64,000 nt of DNA from assembly GCA_018340375.1 (NCBI GenBank), contig JAFFJZ010000020.1, forward strand, positions 2,914,001 to 2,978,000. The letters are read 5' to 3'. This DNA comes from Gonatopus flavifemur. Its lineage: Eukaryota; Arthropoda; Insecta; Hymenoptera; Dryinidae. Shown one piece after another: positions 57,743-64,000 of this stretch. Each line of letters opens with the position of its first letter. Position 1 is the first letter of the stretch. Below the pieces are notes generated by a model that ran no database searches, was not told the DNA's origin, and worked only from the letters and a program-made list of their open reading frames with translations. Position numbers and translations under genes: made by a program.

Positions 57743-59273
57743 TGCAACATACCCGTCATTCTTGTGACGGGCATATTTATATTAGGCAAGACAACCTGAA
57801 AAAGAAAATATATATATTCAATAAGAGAAAAGAATGTAGACAAAATTACTTAAAATTGTTAACGATACAACCTTACCATGATGTGATGAGCAGTGGTAGT
57901 ACGAGGGTACTCTCTTCAATTTTTTTTTTAAGCCTGAAAATAAGAATATGTTAATACAAGTAAGAATATGGAAGGAAGGAACGATACCTGTTCATACCCT
58001 GACTCATCAAGTGTTGTTAATTTACCTAGAAAGAGAAAATAGAATTAAATGAATGAATATGTATTAGATAATAAGTACAAAATAGATCTAAGGCAAAATA
58101 TACTTACCTGTCAAACCGATTATCACGAAACCAACACAACCGCGAATTGAGTAACGGCCGAATTTATCACCGTCACACGCAAACCTGACACCTTACCTGC
58201 GATTTGATAAAGATTCACGAATACTAAATACGGTAGTTGACAGTTGTCAACAAAGCGCGGCCATATTGTAAATCACGAAAGCCATTGCGCAGACGTTAGT
58301 ATTATATCGCAGAGTTATCGAACCGCCATCGATCGATCGAAAGTATCGATACTCCCATCACCAGCCGCCAGGGTTCGCATAGGTAATCGAGGTTTCGCAT
58401 AGGACGGGATAACTCTAACAGTATATAATAAGAGGGGTTTGAGACAAATTATTCACTCTCGACCGACTACACCTTCCTGCGAGTCGCAGAAACCATTTTA
58501 AAGAGGTGAGCGATTCAGAGTCATAGACCGGGGTTATGGTAATACCTAACACACTCAGACCGGTGGGTAAGCTAGGGTTAGTGGGAGACAATGTGCAATG
58601 TCCTTGTCTAATTAGTTTCTAGAGTCACCTAGGGAAAGGTGGGAACGAGAACTTGGTAATACCAGTTCTCAAGTAGGGGCACAAGCACAGCCCATGGGGA
58701 TCTGCAACGCCACCTTCACACGGCTGCAGCTTAGGGATTATTCATACCATACCGAATACCGTAAGATTCCCGCAATTAAAGATTTCCTTGTTTAGCTTAA
58801 CGTAGAGTCACCTAAGGAATAGACCTCTCTGTCTATCCCATCATTTATCCTGTAAATCATCCGCGATTACCGGGTTTTATTAAATTCTTTTCGTTGGAAT
58901 TCACCCACGCCGCGGAATTCAAAAGTGTGCACACTTAGGGCAGTAGAAAGTCCGGACTATTAAGTCGTATTTTAAGTTACCAATTGTCAAAGCTATAATT
59001 GATCAAGACTGACGATCAATCCTTGTATTTGTTTTTGTAAAGATTAAAAATACTTATACTTTTGTTAATAAATTATTCTATGGTTCAAACATTAAAAATC
59101 CGTCTTATCCAGTTCTTTGTAAATAACCTGTGACCCGCGTTCCCCAAGTCATCGGAAACTTACCCTGGAACCGACGAGCCAGAGGCATTCTTTTGGGGCT
59201 AAATATTACATTAATTAGAGTTGGTCAAACCCACTGACGCGTGAATAAAAATTAATGATTACGAAACGTAACA
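57743..59273 (+). repeat. 3' LTR of the gypsy element
   Basis: Starts TGCAACATACCCG and ends ACGAAACGTAACA, 1531 bp. Compared by eye with the 5' LTR it differs at about eleven single bases and no indels. Confidence 0.95.
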
Positions 59274-59277
59274 GTTG

Positions 59278-61009
59278 TCACAGTCATGCTCCCTCTACAG
59301 AGACGGTAAATAATCATATTGAAGCCAATATGTTACAGTTCATTGGGAACCTTTATAGCAATTAGTCGATATCTAGATCAGTTATTCAGAATATCATTGA
59401 AGACTTTATACAGTTTTCACAGACTATGATATTATATTTCAATACCAAGTTGAAAGCTATTATCCCATCAGAATATCATGAATCTATTTCTGATTGTATG
59501 CAAGTAGATATTTTAACAAATTTAAATACAGAGTATAAAAGATTCAAATTCTTACAAGGAAACAATTTCTTGGTGACTCCTCGATCGCATTTGATTGGTG
59601 AAATAAATGACGACAAAAGAGTGCATGATACAACAGTATTTATCAAGAAAAAATGTCACAGTCAAGTCATTCCTATGTGTACTGTGCTAAAAGTTTTTTT
59701 GGAACTGCCAAACGTTTATGAAACGATAACAAAATATATCGAAGAGGAATCGTCTCGAATAAATGAAACAAAAATTTACACAAGTTTATTCCAAGGTGAA
59801 GTTTGGGAAAAGATTTTGAATAACTTCGATAATAAATGTGTTATCCCAATATTCTTATATTACGATGATTTTGAAGTTAGTAATCCGCTTTCAACCGCAG
59901 CTGGGATTCATAAAATTGGGGCGCTCTATTTTTCAATCCTGGCAATACCACCAGAGTTTTCTTTATCTATTGACAATATCTTTTTAGCACAGTTCATTTA
60001 CAGTTCAGATCAAAAGAACTTTGGTAATGAAAAATGTTTTTGGCTAATTATTGAAGAACTAACATTCCTTGCCGAAGTAGGGATTTCTATAACTGTAAAC
60101 GGTCAAAATCATCTAGTATATTCTGTATTAGTCGGATTACTGGGTGATAATTCAGATTTAAATAGTATTTGCGGATTCACTGAAAGTTTTAGAACTGACT
60201 GTTTTTGTCGGTTTTGTCGAGCAGGAAAAATTGAATGTTATTCACAATGTATAGAGAGCACACAATTTCTAAGGAACATTGATAATTATGAGCTGGATAT
60301 GCAAGCTAAGTCTTACGGCGTAAAAGAAAACTGCGTATTCAATGAAATCCCATATTTTCATTGTGTCCTTAATGTTACTTGTGATCGAATGCATGATTTA
60401 TATTTAGGAATCTGCAGATACGACATGGCAAAAATAATAAATCATTGCATCACAGAAAACTATTTCACCTTGGAGGATCTTAATGAAAGACTCAAATATT
60501 TTGATTATTCTGAACTTGATCGTGGTAACAAAATATCGTCCATTCCTGGAAGTCATATCCATAATGGCTATATTATTATTACTGCTTCCGAAATGTCTGC
60601 TCTTATGTCTTATTTTGGCATAATTGTTGGTGACCTCGTTCCCCATGAAGTTAGGGTGTGGGAATTATATCTCACTCTTCATGATATAATTGATATTATT
60701 ACGGCTTCAAGTATTTCTGAACCATATATTATTCATCTCCAACAGTTGATCAAGTGTCACCATGAGCTCTTCATTGAGTTATTTCAAGAACAATTGAAGC
60801 CTAAATATCACATACTATTGCATTACCCTAATTGCATAAGACATATGGGACCCTTGCGAAATTTATCTTCTTCAAAATTTGAGGCTTTTCATCAATTATC
60901 TAAACAACATGCCCATGTTGTACGGTCTCGAACTAACATCATTTTTACCCTTGCAATGAAACTCCAGTTGAAATTAAGTTATAGATTTCTGAGCCAAAAA
61001 GGGCTTTAA
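59278..61009 (+). pseudogene. Element B gene 2: CMC-like transposase body
   Basis: Continues the zinc-finger ORF in the same frame after the retrotransposon. A TAG near 59363 (after GNLYSN) breaks it, after which the frame is open for about 548 codons. Blocks shared with element A: VIPMCTVLKVFLELPNVYE, FLYYDDFEVSNPLSTAAG, Cys cluster DCFCRFCRAG, DRMHDLYLGICRYDMAKI, a middle domain (SALMSYFGIIVGDLVPHEV), and LKPKYHILLHYPNCIRHMGP then KFEAFHQLSKQHAHVVRSR. The LKPK-x-H-x-L-x-HYP...GP signature is, from memory, found in animal CACTA/EnSpm-type transposases. A frameshift at about 61005 separates the C-terminal part. Role: cutting and joining the transposon ends. This copy is inactive. Confidence 0.8.
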
Positions 61010-61413
61010 AATCGTATAGAGTTGGACCTATAGTAGATTTAACAAACCATTATCAATTGGAATTTTCATCGAAAGTTGGTGGTGTAATATATATAATATC
61101 ATGGCTCAAAATAAACGGAACTAGTTACCAATCGAGAAATGCATTACATTTAGCAAATGATAGTAGCAATAATCCAGTTTTTGGTATCATCAGTAACATA
61201 ATTACAAATGAAACAAATAGGATTTTCATTTTTTATCAAAAGTGCGTGACAATTGGCTTCAATAATCATATTAAGGGTTACCAAATCAAAATGCCGCATC
61301 AATTTGACCCTGAAAAATTTTTTGAATCAAATGTACGAGATTACATAAGACCTATAAATGTTCATATGTCAGGCGATGGAAATTATATTATATCATGGAG
61401 AGATCTGCACTGA
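61010..61413 (+). pseudogene. Element B gene 2: C-terminal segment, shifted frame
   Basis: An open frame runs from near 61011 (SYRVGPIVDLTNHYQLEFSS) to a stop at 61411, ending GDGNYIISWRDLH. It occupies the same place as 30916-30569 after the transposase of element A, which has a comparable Ile/Phe/Tyr-rich character (SVHIIVKNNDQDILVITKEL). It is probably the protein's C-terminal domain, out of frame by a one-base indel in the A/G run near 61005. Confidence 0.6.
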
Positions 61414-63119
61414 AAATTTCCGACTCACGATGTCTATAAAATTTTTTGCAATATGAAGTTTCAGGTATACTCATATCATTTTGATCACTATGAGAGTTAA
61501 GTTTCCAACCATTCTCTGTTGAGAACTACAGAGAACTTCAAGTGGATGACATGTACCATTTATATGAACGACAATCAATTATGAATAAATTTTTCGACCA
61601 AATGGGAAAAAATATGTAAAAGAACAATGTTGTTTTATAGATTATAGACCATTAAACAGATCTCTCATCAAAGAACATGTATAATTACGTATTGTAGTCA
61701 CATTTAAGAACAATTTCTCAAGTTATACGTTGATTCTTCGAAGACTCATATGAGTTTCATTTTTAAGACTGAATTCAATTATTTAATGTAGCATTAATGA
61801 GTAATAAATAATTCATTATTCACAAGAACAGGATATTTATATAATACCTAGCTCCTGTGTGTGTATGTGTGTGCGTTCCTTTTAAATGTAAAACGAACTT
61901 GGACAATATTCTTAATAATGCTTTGAAACGTTTGGAATATTTTATTCATAAACCCTCTTGATAAATCAAATATGATTTGTCCAAAGGAATGTTTTGATGA
62001 TATTGAAGCAATTTTGATCACTTTTAACGAAACATGTTAATTAAATTTTTACGGCTGATATCCTTTGTAACCAATATTCTCTGCTCAAAATTGTTAATAG
62101 AAAACTATTCAATTTTTATAATGAAAATGTTACAATTTACTGTAGAAAATGAATAGTTTTCAATGAGTGTTTTGAACTCAGAATTCACTATTGATTCTAT
62201 AATTTTTAATAGTTTATACGGTCCTGAATGAGAGAGGAACTGTGACGGAATAATAACTTGTAATAACATAGATTAAAATTGAAATCCACTATATGAAATT
62301 ATTGGAAGCCATTTAAAAATACCTGTCTCATAGATAGAACTGTATTTTGAATTTACCCTATTGTAAACTATCATTCTTATACAGTTTCTCATTCAAAACT
62401 ACATGAACTATTGAAAACTGTAGAGTGAATAATAAATTATAGGTTCAAAACATTAATTCAAAACTATTCCCATTCACAATAGTTTTTTACTCGTGTAAAA
62501 ACATTGGATATAATCATGTCTGAACTAGGCATAATCTATGTGTGGAAAAGAGCTCACAAACACTATATACATGCCCAAATGACTCATTATAGATTCTTTT
62601 CTTAAATAAGTCATTTTAACACATATAGTTTTTGTAAGCTCATTTTCACATATAGATTATGCCTAGTTTGGACATGGTTTTATCTAATTTTTTTACATGG
62701 GTACAGTAAAATTTTAAGCCAGCAGTGATGTGTATCAAATAAATGAAATTGGTTATATAAATAAATCGTTTTGTTAGTTCAAATCCATAATAACCTTCCT
62801 TCAAATTGAATCATACTCTGATTAAATAGTGCTTCAACGTTGGCTCAAACAATGTAAAAATATTTTCAAATTTACATGATACTCGAAGAATTTCGTAATA
62901 GTTTTAAATTCAACGGTTCAATTTTTGACCCAACTGAACATCAATTTCGTATGGGAACATGATTTGTTAACAGTTAACGAATGTGAAGGTTATCTCAAGA
63001 GCATCGCACAAATATGCGGCTTGGTGATAATAATTTTATATTCATTTCGCCATAAGCAAATATAGGATTTGTTAACTATTAACGAATTTTGTTAACTATA
63101 AATAAATCTTTTTCTCAGT
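61414..63119. other. Element B right subterminal region, non-coding
   Basis: AT-rich, without protein motifs. GTTAACAGTTAACGAATG at about 62970 and the related GTTAACTATTAACGAATTTT near 63070 are probable subterminal transposase-binding repeats. A small palindrome (62515-62676) is listed separately. Confidence 0.55.
62515..62676. repeat. Palindromic MITE-like repeat
   Basis: CATGTCTGAACTAGGCATAA faces TTATGCCTAGTTTGGACATG, with inner GAGCTCACAAACACTATAT and ATATAGTTTTTGTAAGCTC. 162 bp, AT-rich loop, no clear TSD. Confidence 0.6.
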
Positions 63120-63372
63120 GTGTAGAAACTTATACAATTTTGAATGGTAGAGAGGCAGTTTTCTTATGGAAGAATTTTCTCTGAAATTCCCGCATTTTGT
63201 AGTAGCGCTGTAATCCAAGTGTAGATGTTTGTTCGCAGAGCGATAAAGAGAAGTGAATAGAAGATATTTCCGTCTCTCGTGCACAACAGTGAATAATTAC
63301 ACTTCGATTACAGTGCTGCCACGAGTTGCGGCCATTCTGTGAAAAAAATTAATCATTAAGAGAACCATACTG

Positions 63373-63393
63373 ATATATATATATATATATATA
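63373..63393. repeat. (TA)n microsatellite
   Basis: About ten TA units beside a CCGATAGAAACCAATAGAA-type dispersed repeat at 63410-63610. Confidence 0.8.
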
Positions 63394-63814
63394 CACTGGA
63401 TACCCTGTCTAAAAAAACCGATAGATGTCAATGAATTCCAATAGATGCTGTGACAAAAACAGCATAGAAACCAATAAGATACTTTGTTCTTATCAGTATT
63501 CATCAGTTTTTGCCGATCATACCGATAGAAACCAATAGAACATCGGATTCCACATAGAATCTCATGAAAGCCCTCAAGTACTGTGACAAAAACCGCATAG
63601 AAACTGATAAGATATTATTGATTCCAAAAGTGATTTATTTAATATATTTCAAAAGTGAAATGGACACTAATTTTAGTACAATTGAATAGATATTTTTTGT
63701 TAATTATTGGTTACTTTTTAGTTACTTTTGAGAAAAATTTGGTCACTTTTTGATTACTTTTTTCAAAAATTTGGTCACTTTTGCAACTATTTTGGAGACT
63801 GTTATCGACTTGCA

Positions 63815-64000
63815 GCTCTGCCATGGGAAATGATCACATAGGAAATAAACCCAGTCCCAAATTCGCATGGGTTTGATTTCCCATGGGGCATATTCGCATG
63901 GGAAACCCATGTGAAAATTTCCCATGGGAAATGACCACATGCGAAATAAACCCAGTCCCAAATTCGCATGGGAAATTTCGCATGCGAACCAACTGGGAAT
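63815..64000. repeat. CCCATGCG element, second copy (runs off window)
   Basis: CCCAGTCCCAAATTCGCATG occurs twice, with CCCATGGGAAAT words in both orientations, ending ATGCGAACCAACTGGGAAT. Read on the minus strand it matches the start of the 18.5-kb repeat (ATTCCCAGTTAGTTCGCATG). In both copies GCTC(T/C)CA-CCATGG joins an ACTTTTT-rich flank (19160-19250, 63700-63790). So this is one repeat family in two orientations. Confidence 0.75.

Larger units (their letters stand above)
46961..59273 (+). mobile_element. 12.3-kb Ty3/gypsy LTR retrotransposon inserted in gene 2
   Basis: Two 1531-bp LTRs (46961-48491, 57743-59273), each TG...CA, bound the element. The 4-bp duplication GTTG lies at 46957-46960 and 59274-59277. 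A tRNA-Lys-type primer-binding site, one gag-pol frame, an extra ORF and a polypurine tract are in canonical order. A 2824-bp hAT-type palindrome interrupts pol. The LTRs differ at about eleven positions, so the insertion is recent. Confidence 0.95.
39225..63120 (+). mobile_element. Element B: CACTA/CMC-like two-gene DNA transposon, multiply invaded
   Basis: The left end CACTGAGAAAAGAGTATGG (39225) and right end ATCTTTTTCTCAGTG (63120) are inverted, with TG outside both ends (39223-39224 and 63121-63122). A second copy of the left terminus, CACTGAGGAAAGAGTTTGG, lies 24 bp in. Subterminal GTTAACTATTAACGAATTTTG words near the right end, and related GTTAATAG at the left, fit CACTA-type architecture. 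Gene 1 (39836-46631) and gene 2 (46686-61413) are collinear and on the plus strand. Without the RTE LINE and the LTR retrotransposon the element would be about 7.9 kb. Terminal assignment is less certain than for A because the inverted repeat is short. Confidence 0.68.

Noticed and set aside
46912..57954. Identical ~70-86-codon ORFs at 46912-47172 and 57742-57954
   Set aside because: Both lie at the start of the two LTRs, so they are the same non-coding sequence twice.

Overview
This window is eukaryotic and most likely insect (inferred). It has spliced coding exons with GT/AG borders, a dynein heavy-chain gene fragment, and animal-type transposons: Tc1/mariner, hAT and piggyBac-like MITEs, RTE and jockey/CR1-like LINEs, Ty3/gypsy elements, and a CACTA-like (CMC) DNA transposon family. 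There is no operon structure, and no rRNA or intact tRNA gene. Nearly everything is mobile DNA, much of it nested. Many insertions can be resolved to the base because both target-site duplications (TSDs) survive.

Layout. 1-1.7 kb: a Ulp1/SENP-like cysteine-protease ORF running in from the left edge. 3.4-5.9 kb: a satellite of 356-bp units, each made of two diverged ~178-bp monomers. 6.0-12.4 kb: a gypsy-type retrotransposon remnant (reverse transcriptase, RNase H, integrase, probable 3' LTR) broken by a TA-flanked element, a second insertion and a hAT MITE. 12.7-16.9 kb (minus strand): three or four consecutive exons of a dynein heavy-chain gene, the only cellular gene recognised, with a 3.2-kb intron full of MITEs. 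17-19.2 kb: small repeats and a CCCATGCG minisatellite. 19.3-21.9 kb: a Tc1/mariner-type element with ~0.5-kb inverted repeats. 23.2-24.8 kb: a 225-bp tandem repeat split by a 935-bp element. 25.3-27.8 kb: a truncated LINE on the minus strand.

28.9-63.1 kb holds the main discovery: two related two-gene DNA transposons lying head to head. Element A (28950-38316, minus) has long terminal inverted repeats beginning CACGGAGAAAA and a TA duplication. Element B (39225-63120, plus) begins CACTGAGAAAA, ends TTTTCTCAGTG, and has a TG duplication. Each carries gene 1 (multi-exon; in B it starts with a SAM-like domain) followed by gene 2 (a transposase-like protein; in B it starts with C2H2 zinc fingers). 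Element B has been invaded repeatedly. An RTE LINE (40941-44588) sits in gene 1 and itself contains a hAT MITE. A 12.3-kb gypsy LTR retrotransposon (46961-59273) sits in gene 2 and itself contains a 2.8-kb, nearly perfect palindrome with hAT-type ends and two tRNA-like segments. The reading frame is restored across each of these junctions when the insert and one TSD are removed in silico.

The main limits are these: family names rest on motifs and recalled family features, not on database searches; exon borders are read by eye; and the outer borders of several truncated elements are approximate.
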